Source of the DNA: Anthopleura xanthogrammica
Lineage: Eukaryota > Cnidaria > Anthozoa > Actiniaria > Actiniidae
Assembly (NCBI GenBank): GCA_964019055.1
Contig: OZ025206.1
Span: 25,304,906 to 25,368,905, forward strand
Direction: 5' to 3'
Length of the DNA: 64,000 bases
The translations under genes were made by a program, and so were the position numbers. The notes under the pieces were generated by a model. The model worked only from the letters and a program-made list of their open reading frames with translations, was not told the DNA's origin and did no database searches. The number at the start of each line of letters is the position of its first letter. The first letter of the stretch is position 1. This document shows positions 1 through 11,479 of the stretch, piece by piece.

Positions 1-2524
1 TGTGGTGGTTTCTTAACACTACTCGATATAATAGCCTACTCTTGACTGAACACAACAACGCTAAGAAACATTTTGACACAAGTCAATTAGTGTAAATACT
101 CCTAAACCTTCAAGAAAGAAACGAAGCAAAACGCCCATGTTTCCAGCCAGACCTTCGTTATCAGCCCTAGACCACGCTGTGGATAGTATACATTAGAGAT
201 CTGTCAATGCCAGAATAGAATTACTCTTTGTTACATTTTATTTAGCTTTGTCATTATTTTGTGTGAGAACAAAGTTATCTGTGTTACTTGAACACTTTTA
301 TCAAAGAAAGAATAGGATTAATGATGGGTAAACACCTTTAGGAGACGTTAAATGAATTATAGTCAATTGATTCATTTTTTTAATTCACTAGCCCATTCCA
401 TTCTAATAATCTTTTAGTTTTGTATTTCTTATTTTTTACCCTAACCAAAGGATAAAGATGTTTAGTTCACCGTATACAATGTAGTTTCAATTTACAAACT
501 TATAAATAATAATACTTAGAAATAAATAAATAAATATATTTATAACAACGTGTAGTATGATCAGTGAAACCTACTAAGTATGCTTAATATCAGGTTAGGG
601 TCAGCCCAAGAATCAACTCGTAAGTATTCTCCCTAGCTGCTTTATAGCTTCCCATCACATTGTTAGCGAGACGAGGGTCAACACCTCATCCATCTTGTCA
701 GAGCTTTTAGAAAATAGCCTGGATGTGCAATAATACTTTAGCCTTATCTTGCCTTGAACCTTGTGCATTGCTCACTTAGTGTCAGTTGTTGATAAGAAAA
801 TGTTTTCAACTTTCTGCTTCATTTCTCACTGAATTAAACATCAAGTGCTTTCATCCATGGTCATGATATTGTATTAGTATTGTTTTTGAATTATTTATGC
901 AATGCAATGACAGATGGTTTGACATCAACTCGATATGTTTTCTTTAAGTTTTAAAATTTAGTAAGGATTTATTGTTGATGCTTCCGAAAAAGATTTAAAG
1001 AACAGATGCTTTGCTGTCTGAATGCTTTTAGATGTTATACCCTTACCACCACTGGCCCAAAAGCACAACAAAGCAACACCAGACAGTTTTATTATCATTT
1101 AGCTTTTTAAACATTTTACAAAATGTCTTTAATTTTTTACATTTTTACAAAACTTTTTAAAGATTTCTCCTTATTTTTTTTGTATAAGATGCAAAGAAAT
1201 TTGAATGCCACTATCTGAGCAAAATTTTAGGTAAGCAGTAGAAATATTAAAGCAAGGTTGATAAAAGGTATGCAACTGTGGAAAAAATACAGCCAGTCTT
1301 GAATTCCTCTTTAGAGGTGTGGATCGGTGTGGATTATTAACATAGAAGTTATTCTCCAGTAATTTTCAACTGTAAGTTAATATGAAAAATCCCAAGTCAT
1401 TAAAACAAAATTAGTACTGAAATAAAGAAGTAAATATAGTCTTGATCCTTTCCAAACAGGTCTATAATAATATTGTGATAGGTCATGCAAGCATGTCCCT
1501 TGTGAAGTTAGTAAGCCATGAGCTTTATTCTTGACAGTTTTGACATGAAATATAATCTAGATTTAATTGGTAATTGGAGTAACAGAATTTATTACCCTCT
1601 TCATTTGGTTGTCATTATAGTAGAGAAGAGGAATGCAATATTGCTACAGATCTAAAACACCTAATTACACATTCTGAAGTCTAAGATTCAAAAGATAACA
1701 TGTAAATAAATTACTTAGAAAACTAGTAAAAAACTTGGGATAATATATTTTTACTTAACTGGTATGTTGCATATCTGTAGAGCCACCAATATTTGTAATC
1801 TTTTCATATAGAGTGCTGGTATCAATTTAATTTTATGGCAGTGAGTGCTACCAAAGAGTATGTTATTTTGAAATCTTGAAATGGTTTGAATTCCAAGTCA
1901 ATTTTGAATACTTCCTTAAGTACAGCAGTTATTTTAGTGAATTCTGTAGTTACAATTCAATAGCTTTCTTATGCCACTCAAATTTTATTGAATTTTTTCA
2001 AGTTTTAGCCTACTTGTATTGTGTAATCTCTTAATGCTGATTATAAATTTTTATTCAAGAGCTGTACAAAGTATCTTGGAATTATTTATAGTAATTTTAA
2101 GGTAAGATATGTTGGGTAAATTTGGTTAGCACGAGTAGAGTGTAGCCTGAGTGGTTGTCTATCAGGTTTGTATATTTACACAATTAAAACTACATTTGAC
2201 AAGTATGTACACAGAACTTGCCGTCATAGCCTTCAGATGCCATCCCATTTTCCCAAACTTCAAATAAACCTGGTCTTTTCAATGCAATTAAGAAACGAAT
2301 GTACAAATATTAATTAAAAGATTTTAAAGAAGTGCGAGTTAAGTTAATTACCAATAAAGGTTGGGTTTCCTTCCATTCAACTTTATTCCTATTCATTCAC
2401 TCCTCCTATTGAAATTAAAGATTTTTTATCCAATAGATAACATTTTAAGTTTGTTAGTAGTGATTTTATTCTATTTTTGACCTTTTTTCCATCAGTCTTT
2501 TTTTAAATGTAAAATTTTTAAAAT
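1..2524. other. AT-rich intergenic stretch, no gene seen
   Basis: No open frame with recognisable protein similarity and no splice-bounded coding exon on either strand. The sequence is AT-rich with short homopolymer runs. It could hold the UTR or intron of a gene lying to the left of the window, but nothing here supports a specific call. Confidence 0.5.
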
Positions 2525-2660
2525 CGCTACCCTGAAACAACCTCAGGGCTGATTAAAATCAGGTCACGTCTGACTCGCAGATCGAATTGGAATTTTAGGT
2601 TTTGTGGAGGTTGAAAAACGTACCGGAGAATCCAGAGAAAACCCTCACAATAATTTATTT
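2525..2660 (-). repeat. SINE 3' portion
   Basis: On the minus strand this resembles the body and 3' end of the SINE family also seen at 54385-54645, 52265-52545 and 63735-63915: the gagggttttctctggattct block, the aaattccaattcgatctg block, and the cagccctgaggttgtttcag end. The tRNA-like head is not visible, so the copy is probably 5'-truncated. Confidence 0.5.
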
Positions 2661-4194
2661 AACTTCGTATAATGGTTTCCTGATCGATTAAAAAATTCAT
2701 TTTGCTAGCTAAATAAAGGTTGATCAATCTGGCTTCCCAAAGATAGACATACCATAGCTTTGATATCTAAAATATTGAATTTAATGATATTGTTTTTTTT
2801 CCCTAAAAAACACTAATGCAATCTCCAAGAGACCAATGGGTATTGGGTGGATGTAACTAGCTTTTAAGTTAATTTGATTTTTCAATTAACAAGGCCGGTG
2901 GAATCTTTCGGTTCCGTTGGATGTGTTATGTCTTTTGAATATGTTGAATTTCATATAGACACAACAGAAATTTAAGTCAAATATATATATTTAGGTGTGA
3001 CTGAAGCTGAGAATTTGCAATTCACGAAGCTCAAAGGAATTGATAAATCTTGGAAGTTATCAATTGTTTCTTTCACATATTTTCTCCATTTTTTAATTTC
3101 CCTTTAGGGCAGTGTGGGAAATGACGTCAATTCAACACTAAAATTCTCCACTTCCAGTCAAGGCTCCTGGGGGTCGATCCGGAGGCCTTTTTACACAGAT
3201 AATCTAGAAAACTTAATTTGCTTGAAAAGGCATTTCCTAGATTTTATTTTTTAAAAGAAGCCGTCATGGCACCCTGGACACTCCTTGTAGTACCGCCATT
3301 GTGAGTGATCAAGAGTCATCATAATGTCTTAGACTAGAGGACGCGTCCTGAATACGCCAACTCCATTAGAGATGTATGTCGGTTATTTTCTTCATTGTGA
3401 TATTATGACATTTGAAAACAAAATATTTACGCAGTTTTCAATGTTTTCATAGTGAGGCGCCTAGAGCAAGCGTAGTATTCTCCAGAACACGTGAGAGAAA
3501 GCTTAATATGAAGTAAAGTACATACACTTGATAACAAACTCCGATAAAATCTCTTTTTGTGATACCTAATACCAATAAAAATCGTTAAACATTTTTTAAT
3601 ATAACGTAATTTTTAATAAATACTTGTTTTCTTGCTCTTTGCGAAGAACATTTAGTCTATAATCCTAAATGAAATGCTAAAACAAGACAAGAAGCATCAA
3701 CAACAATGTCAGCCATTACAGAACTGTCAGTAGTGTCGCTGCTCTCAGATTGTTTTAGATTTAGCAGTTTCAAAACCGTCAAAACATCTTTATTTAAAAA
3801 AGTATGATATTTAAGTATATTATCCCTAAAAAAATTTCCCTTACCTTCATTTTTATGGCCAACTTTTTGAGCAGTTTTTAGCAACTTTTCTCTAAAAGCC
3901 TGGCAACAGCTTCACCGTACTGTCGCTTTGAATTCGAAATTGGTCAAAACGGCGGGAAAACATACGCTGGGTTCTCACGGCCGCGGTATGGGATGGACGG
4001 TATTTCCTCGCAAATGATTGGCGTAAACATCCATTGTGCAAAGGATGAACAAAAAGTGCGATTGAGTAAGGGAAGCTATTCAATTTTTTTACTTCACTGG
4101 CAAGGCTGTAATAGTCGGATACTGTAGTACTTCATGTGTTGTGTAGAAATGTGATTAAAAGGAAGGCTCGAGATTGCGTAATGAGTGGCACGAG
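2661..4194. other. intergenic, contains one perfect CRE palindrome
   Basis: No gene recognised. A perfect TGACGTCA lies at 3122-3129 in slightly richer sequence. Short frames at 3657-4312 have no family resemblance and are treated as chance. Confidence 0.4.
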
Positions 4195-4265
4195 GTAGCC
4201 TGCGTAGCCGGGCTCCTTCCAGGTTCGTTGCTGGGGGATCGCAAGGAGCCTTGCTACGCAGGCTA
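4195..4265. mobile_element. 71-bp foldback MITE, 8-bp target duplication
   Basis: The ends are inverted repeats GTAGCCTGCGTAG and CTACGCAGGCTA, with an internal pairing ggctcctt/aaggagcc. It is flanked by a perfect 8-bp direct repeat GGCACGAG at 4187-4194 and 4266-4273. An 8-bp duplication is typical of hAT-type transposition. Relatives are at 16840-17042 and 18716-18765. Confidence 0.85.
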
Positions 4266-5950
4266 GGCACGAGATAGCCGAGTGCTAATCTAGCTTTGTG
4301 AGCAGCCTTCACGGGTTTAGTGTTTTCACTCTAACCCGTGTAATAGTGTAATAGCGTAAAAGTGTAAAAGTGGGGAAAAAAAAAAAAAAAAAAAGAATCA
4401 GAGTGAAGTTGTGCGATTACGCCGGCTAAATTAAAGTGTATTTCACGGAAACAAAAGGAGACGAAATGTTTAGCATCTAATAATTTCTATTTGATTTTAA
4501 AATCAGTAGTGCCCAGGCTTATTGGAATGACTCAAATTCTATAATTTTTGTAGAACTTCTTGGCCGTCAGCAACGTTACAAGGGAGTGCAGACAAACACA
4601 TGAAAATGTACTACGAGTTATCATACTTGGCCGATTTGGACAAGCGTGATGACCCTATAACACTGCTATAACAGTGCTGCAAAAGAGACTATGATATAAA
4701 AGTGGGTCACTTATAAAAAGGGTTTCAAAGTTTTATTACAGATCAGATAATAACAATTACAGTCACTGTGTCATCAGTAACAACAATGACTACAGCAGTT
4801 TTAAAACTACATTTACCTAACAAAGCTTGGATTATAACTGTAGTCATGATAAGATCCACTTCCAAAAGCAGGAAGTGCAAGATTTCCAAGTGTGCACCTA
4901 TTCCATTTTAATTTATATGGGTTTTTTTTCCCTTTCTTTTCCTTTTTTCTTTTCTTTTCTTACACCAAAAGGCAATTGGTTTTTCGTTTTCATGGAGGTA
5001 CCATAAAAAAACTTCATGAGGACTGCAAGCCTACAAAGAACATTCCATGGGTGAATAGAGAAATGTTTTGCTATGATGGCCGATCAGCATTACACATGGT
5101 ACCTCCTCGCCCTACACAGATTTGGACCTTAAGCATTGCCGACTTTTGTTCATATCATGAGAGGACTGGGTCGAAACTGGACAATCATGACAAAGATGGC
5201 ACAAATGTCTTCATTTCCCTTTTTGTTTTTCATTCTGTCAAAATCTGGCTGTATTTGTATTGATGGTTTTTCATTGCCACCATGTTGGATAATTTAACAA
5301 AAGATTTGCTATTATTCTTTTTCATATCATCCAATATGGCCACCAAGTCTCTAGTAATTTTATTCTCTTGGGAATGATTGCAAACCAGCAATTAATTACA
5401 GCTCAATGGTAGTAAGTGCTCATCTGCATTATTAAAAATGCTCATTTTATCCAGCCTGGTCAACAGTTGTCCAGTCTTTCCAGTCCCTTCACTAGATATG
5501 AAACCCAGCAATGGGGTATTCATATTCATCTCCAAAAAAGAACAAAAACATGTTTTTCTTGGATAAACTCATTCTGAGAGGCTTCAGCATGTTATGTCTG
5601 GTGTATGTATGTGACAACTGGTCTGAAAAACATATCTGCCATGCAATTAAGGGCCATTCATAAACATAAAACATATTGATGGTTTTCAACCATTCCCAAA
5701 GAGCCAAGAGACTAAGACATGGCAGCTGTGCTGTTGGACATTAACAATAGATACTAAATTAGTGTCTAGTGTTAGGTCCACCAGCATGACATAACGTGAA
5801 AACGAAGAATTGAAAGCAACACAAAAATATTTACAGCCATCAATGATTAATTACATAATTACTAAGTGCATGATTAAAATTATCTACAAATTTTTTGGCT
5901 GCAGGTCTTTCGTCTTTCTCGATAATGGTATAATATTGACAGGTTAATAT
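4266..5950. other. probable CHMP5 3' UTR and flank
   Basis: The CHMP5 stop codon is at 5951 on the minus strand. A minus-strand AATAAA signal is at 4732-4737 in a TGTAATAAAAC context, which would give a 3' UTR of about 1.2 kb; this is inference. A poly-A run lies near 4376-4394. The 123-codon plus-strand frame at 4892-5263 has no recognisable similarity. Confidence 0.35.
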
Positions 5951-8900
5951 TTAGTTTTTGGCAAGAATTGGCAGTCCAAATTCATCTACTTGAATACCAT
6001 CCTGTTGAAAAATAAGCAAAATGTTATTTTTGCAATTTACAGCATTTTTCAAGCTACAATTGGCGAAAAAATTCCTTGAGACCCTTACAATGCAGGAAGC
6101 CCAATTCCTATGAAAGGCAAGTTTACTCTTTCAACCATCCTCCCCCTTGATTATATTTCTGCAAATAAATTTTAGATCCAAATTTTGCAAATATTTCCAC
6201 GAGATTACAAATTTAGCATGAAGGTCTCATTACTTTATTCACCGATTGTAGATGCTGTTTTGAGTGCAGTTGAAATTTTTCTTTAATTTTGATGGAAGCC
6301 AAATTTTAAAGTGCAGCTAGAAGATTAAAGTCTCTCACTTAATACTAAGAATTATGGTAATAGTATTTTTAGATGGTTAAAGAATAGTATGTTTATTTTG
6401 AGCAGGGAAATGTTTATGAAATGGTATTCACTCTCAAAAAATTAGACACTTCCGATTTGCACTGGAAAACTGGCGCATGGTGGTGAAAGGGTTAAGAGAT
6501 AGCTACAAGAGGACTGTGGAGGTGAGAGAGGGAGACTTGGGTAGCTTTGCAATTGCCCCTCAAAACAATGCACAAATCACATTCCTGAGTGCCACAATTT
6601 CATCATTTTCATGGGACTGTGGGCTTTTTCCTGGACCCCCCAGATTACCCTACATCCCCTCACTCAAAACTATGCTCTGTGGTTCCTGATGAGAAGCTAA
6701 ATCAAGTGTTTATTGTTTCTCCTTTCTCTTGACAAACCCTTGCAATCAGCAACTTAGGGTGCAAGGGAGTGAGTATATCAAGAATAATATTATTCTTTAT
6801 CCCACACCATAGAAAATACAGCCAATCAGAAAGCAGGAAAGCTGTTGTATATTCGTCGGTATTTAGCTCTTCCTTCCCATCATGCACTGCGCATCAAATC
6901 TACGCACTTGTATTTTCTATAGTGTTAGTTATACAATGGTTTCTTGTGGCATACCATTGATATCCCACTCGTCACTTGTATTTTCTTTGTATTCACACTC
7001 GCCTAAAGGCTTGTGCGTATACTAGAAACTACAAGTGACTCGTGGGATATTCCACGGTATGCCGCTCAAAACCATTGTATAACTAGTATTTATTACCTGT
7101 GTTTTAACTGCTTCTTTATCTCTAGCTCCTGGGACATTATCAGGTGCTGCTGGGGCATTGACTTCATCTAAATATGAGGTGTCTTCATCAAGTGCCAAGT
7201 CATCTCCCAGTGCTTCCAGCTCTAAATTTAATATTAGAATAACATTTGTATATTTACTTAAGTCAAAAATATTGTTTCAAGCAGTTCACCCTTATCACAC
7301 TAGCGTGACGTTTGATTCAGCTATTTTTGATTGCCAGTAATTTCTCCTATTCTCTATTTGATGATTTGACTTTCAACTAGGTCTTTAAATGACATCATCG
7401 CTTCGTAATTTCAATATTCAATATCTCGGTAATGAAAAGAGATATCAAAGAATAGTAAACGCCATTCTTATTTATTTTATAAGGGCTTTCAAATCATGAA
7501 GCCATCCTGCAGGGCTTATATGTACTCTAATGAGCAGTACACTACTGAGTCTGCATATGTTGATTACGACAACGCTAACCAAGCTTAACAAATGATGAGT
7601 CCACTGCTTATTACAGCCATCCACAGTAACATTACTGTACATATCCACACCACGTAGCCAAACCATATTTCAAAGTACAGTCTACAGATAATGGTACTGC
7701 TTTTAACAAACTCATCATGATTACATCCTTGTACTGCACCATTACTGTATATCATAGCACATCCATACCACAAGATTCCAACAATTAAATAAGAAACTGC
7801 CAATTTTGGTGCATGTGTTCATACCTGCATCTAAGTCTGACTCATCTATGTCATCTGGCAACCCATATGTTCTTCCAAGAGCTTCTTGGATTTCCCCAGC
7901 TTGTTCCATCATATCAGACATGTCATCTTGTAAGTCCTAAGGGAAAACATTTGTTAAAAACATCACTTCTCAAAACAATTTGTGTTGCAATTTAACAAAT
8001 TTAGAATAATAACAATAATATATAAACAAATTTCTTACCTCAATTTGGTCAATGTTAATATGCTTGAACTCCTTTTTCATATCTTTTAGACCTGTTTTCA
8101 TTGCATCAACCTGTAAAAAAAAATATTTTTTTTTAATGTTAGGCAAATACAGTATAAGCCCAGGGATTATATTCGGAGCTTTACAGTAGCTAGTCAGCAC
8201 ATCAACTTCCTCCTACCCACACCTCACCTAGTCCACACACTGCCCCCTTCTTTTTGCCTGCTCCATTTTTTTGCCACAGGCAACCCCCCAAAAAGCAGAG
8301 CGGTCAAAGGAGGGGCCAGCATCTTGAATATACTCCTCACCTAATTATTGTTCACACATAAATTTGTATCCAGTCCCCAACAAAACAATAAGTTCCAATT
8401 TATTTCATTTTATTTACTAGATAAAAAAATAAATATATGTGACTCCTTTGTTTGACAATAAAAATACCTCATTTCAACCCTGGGTTTCTTCCCTTTCAAA
8501 ACTTTCTTATTATCCATTTTTAATTGTATTTAACTCACATGTGCCATGCCAGGGAACTCCAATTGGAATTTAGAAGTTGATTCTTGCAGGGGGAGAAAAA
8601 CTGGGGAACCCATAACAAGCAATTCTACTCACATATGAGACCAAGTCTGGGAATTGAACCTGGTTCACATTGGTGAGAGGTGAACATTCTAACTGCTATA
8701 TATGCCGCCAATGCTTAGTTTATTCTAATGTTATCATGGATCTCTTCCCCTGTTCATATTTTATCTATAAATTTAAGGAAAATCAAATTGTAACTTACAG
8801 TTGTTTTTGTATCTTTCAGTGTTTGTGTGGTGAAGTTAGCTTGTTCCATGTTGAAGGACTGCTGCCGTAGACCCTCCAACTGACCTTCATATCTGCATAT

Positions 8901-11378
8901 GAGAAATGATAATTAGTAAGAGCAGATTTCATACAAGTGTGGCACACAGCATAGTTATGGTGCAGCGTCTGGGCTCAAAATAACGGCCAGTCAACAGTCA
9001 TTATTAGAGAGAGCCCTCAGCCAATTCTTGATATCATATAAACTCGACATGATAAATGTATTTACATTTATCATGTCAAGTTCAAAGGTCACAATATGGA
9101 AATGCAAATATGTTTGCTATTTTTTCGAAAGCAGAATTAAATCTTTTTTCTTATTTAACAAAATATATAATAAAATAATAATTATTATTGAATTCGGTTT
9201 TTCGCATGATATTGTAAATATCAAGACCTCTGCCATTTTATCCGTCTCAGCCTAAAGCTTCGGCAGATAACACGGCCTTGGTCTTGATAATTTACGATAT
9301 CATGCTCAACCTCATCCAATAATTGTTTAATGTCAGGCCAAATTTGGTACTTGACCAGTCAAATATGGTTTTGAACGGACATGTTGGCCGGTCATATTTG
9401 AAAAAATAAAATAAAATATCATATGCCTGACAATTTGACCGCATATGACTGGCCGTTATTTTGAGCCCTTAGCATTGACACGGCACCGAATGTTGAATGC
9501 TTTTATCCACAATACGGCACTGACATGGTTATGGCAAAGTGCAGCCAATGCTGTAAGTTTTTCATAGTCATGAATACAAAAACTGCTCTAATGATCAAGA
9601 TAAGTAAGTAGATTCCTTTGACGTTCAATCATGACTATAATTAGGGCTATCTTTAAAGTCACACAGTACTTTGGTAGAATTAGGGAATGATCCTGTTCAG
9701 ATTCTTAACAAAAACGTTTGTAAATTCTAGAATAGCATACGCTAATAGCTAGATTCAAAATGCATGTGCAAAACTAACATTCTTTACACTGTAGAAAGCT
9801 TGAGATTAGACACACGCTAACAGCCAGATTCAAAATGCACATGCAAAAATAATGTTAGAATGTACATTCTTCTGTACTGGTATTGAATATATATCGAAAA
9901 GTTTAACTTTACATGTAGATACTCAGTATACTGAGTGTCTAAAGTTAAACTTTTCGATATATAAAAATAATGTTTTTTACACTGTAGAAGGTTTGAGATT
10001 AGACTGGAACATCTGTACAATTTCTTTAAAAATTAAGCTACAAGTCTGCAAGCAAATTAAAATTCTGGTAGAATTCTTAAATACTAAGTTTCAAGCAAAG
10101 TAAATAATCAGACATGTAGATATTGACTCCTAAAGGCCTGTTTACCCTAGGAATTTTAACATGTGACTTGAGCAGGGGTTTTATAGTGCGACATGCCTAA
10201 CCGTGGCCACCCAATTAAATTTGTTACAAGTTAGCCAATCAGTGAACGAGAATGTGTACATTTTAATGTGAGGCCAAAGTCGTGTCAGCAAAGATTTTAT
10301 TTAAATATTTGCAACATCGTATTTTACATATTTACTTTCAAATTGACATTTTTTCTCCAAACGGAGGGTATAGTAAGCACAGCAGCATTTTTGGTACTTT
10401 TCAAGTGGAAATCACACGAATCTCACTACATTTCGAGCATGTTCAAATTGATGACAACTTGGCTGCTATCTAAGCTAGCTGTTGCAATAAAATCATCGGC
10501 CAATTACACATACAATTTGGGGTTATGATAGAATCACCACTGAAATCTCTGCTCAAGTTGCACAACAAGATTGCTAGTGTAAACAGGCCTTAACACTTAC
10601 TGTTTTTTCTGCTTCAAAACTCTAAGTGCTCTTTGTTTTATCATATTCTGAAAAAAATATCCAAAGGAATTTCAATTAAAATTAGCAAGTATATATAAAT
10701 AAAACAATAACTCTACGCAAGAAAGCTTGTTTTCACTGGCCATGAATGCAAGAAATACAAACACAAGATTCAGGAAGAGGAGAGGGAGGAAATGGGAGTG
10801 GAGATGATAGGAAAAAAGAGAGAAGCCCCCCCTCTCCAAATCGCTATAATTATTTGCTGATAAATATTCAGAGACACTTATCTTCAATGGTTATCATGTC
10901 TACTATCTATGCCTATATTATCACAATACTTATTAACAAAAAATATTTTTAAGTTTGTAAGATAGTAAAATATTTCCATGCAGAAAGTATAAGCTTGAAT
11001 GTGCAGCTCGATAATATAGGTATTAAGGATTACACACAAGCTTACAGCTAGAATAAGACTGTATCAGCACTCAACAAGTTACCTTTGATGGTCCATCCCT
11101 CATTTTCTTCATTTGTTCTTTATATTTCAAAAGCTCATGATCAAGCTTACTAATTTTCTTTTCTATAGACTCTCCTCGACTGTCGACCTGCAAACATATA
11201 TTCGAGATTTGTAATTCAGTTCCACCATTTTGTCATGTTTCCTCTTTTCATGAGACTTTATTCAACGAAGAAAAAACACGAATTAAAAGAACTTTTAAGC
11301 TCAACTTACGTTAGATATGCAATCTGTAAGGTTCGGTGGTGGTTCCTTGGGCTTTCCCTTTCCAAATAGCCGGTTCAT
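5951..11378 (-). CDS. CHMP5: Charged multivesicular body protein 5 (ESCRT-III subunit)
   Basis: The eight exons on the minus strand are 11310-11378, 11083-11187, 10601-10647, 8799-8892, 8039-8110, 7825-7936, 7097-7221 and 5951-6001. All junctions are GT-AG and phases agree, giving 224 residues; human CHMP5 has about 219. The protein starts [20 protein letters not shown], followed by the basic helical ESCRT-III core (K-K-I-S-K-L-D, then M-R-D-G-P-S-K). The [20 protein letters not shown] stretch lies in the middle, and an acidic C-terminal region follows, ending [12 protein letters not shown] as in animal CHMP5. It is a cytosolic protein of late ESCRT-III that binds the VPS4 cofactor LIP5/VTA1 and acts in multivesicular-body sorting; these roles are known from the family. 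The start matches the conserved family N-terminus. Introns hold several MITEs and a SINE. A TCACGTGA motif lies about 80 bp upstream. Identity is near certain. Confidence 0.96.
6928..7083. mobile_element. MITE in the last CHMP5 intron, TA target
   Basis: Terminal inverted repeats begin GTTATACAATGGTTT and end AAACCATTGTATAAC. Internal arm matches continue through ggcatacc/ggtatgcc and tgatatcccactcgt/acgagtcact. The element is flanked by TA on both sides (6926-6927 and 7084-7085), as for Tc1/mariner-type MITEs. Its edge is 13 bp from the donor of the exon ending at 7097. Confidence 0.85.
8530..8715 (-). mobile_element. tRNA-derived SINE, minus orientation
   Basis: On the minus strand the B-box-like GGTTCAATTCCC follows a tRNA-like head, then a catatgtgagtagaatt segment and a tttttctccccc body. 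This matches the layout of the copy at 63735-63915. It sits in the CHMP5 intron between the exons ending 8799 and starting 8110. Confidence 0.6.
8971..9468. mobile_element. MITE (GGGCTCAAAATAAC family) interrupted by a nested insert
   Basis: Ends are GGGCTCAAAATAACGGCCAG and the inverse TGACTGGCCGTTATTTTGAG then CCC. The uninterrupted relative at 45849-46023 runs directly from the left arm into atgtccggccaaatttgg. Here about 330 bp (roughly 8999-9328) separates those two segments, so a second element has landed inside. Located in a CHMP5 intron. Confidence 0.8.
8999..9329. mobile_element. nested insert with internal palindromes
   Basis: The insert splits the surrounding MITE. It contains a near-perfect palindrome at 9049-9080 (gacatgataaatgta and its inverse). 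It also holds an inverted pair, gcatgatattgtaaatatca near 9204 against tgataatttacgatatcatg ending near 9303. Its exact ends are uncertain by a few bases. Confidence 0.6.
9740..10010. repeat. imperfect direct repeats around a 70-bp palindrome
   Basis: Segments containing attcaaaatgca(t/c)atgcaaaa and tttacactgtagaa(a/g)g(c/g)ttgag recur directly two to three times. Between them, 9889-9962 folds back: tatatatcgaaaagtttaac pairs with gttaaacttttcgatatata. This is probably a compound or decayed MITE inside a CHMP5 intron. Confidence 0.6.
10134..10590. mobile_element. MITE with TAA target duplication
   Basis: Ends are AGGCCTGTTTAC and GTAAACAGGCCT, flanked by TAA on both sides (10131-10133 and 10591-10593), as expected for PIF/Harbinger-type elements. 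The right end lies only 10 bp from the donor of the CHMP5 exon ending at 10601. Internal short frames are artefacts. Confidence 0.8.
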
Positions 11379-11459
11379 TTTGCTATTTTAACGATATTTT
11401 AACCCCAAATTTCAGAATTAAAGAAACTTATTTTCACAGCACAGTACAACAACTGCACG

Positions 11460-11467
11460 TCACGTGA
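11460..11467. promoter_or_regulatory. CLEAR-like E-box upstream of CHMP5
   Basis: GTCACGTGAT at 11459-11468 has the palindromic TCACGTGA core, 82 bp 5' of the CHMP5 start codon. It differs by one base from the GTCACGTGAC motif bound by TFEB/MITF factors upstream of animal lysosomal genes. Function here is inference. Confidence 0.4.
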
Positions 11468-11479
11468 TCAGTGATCTAA

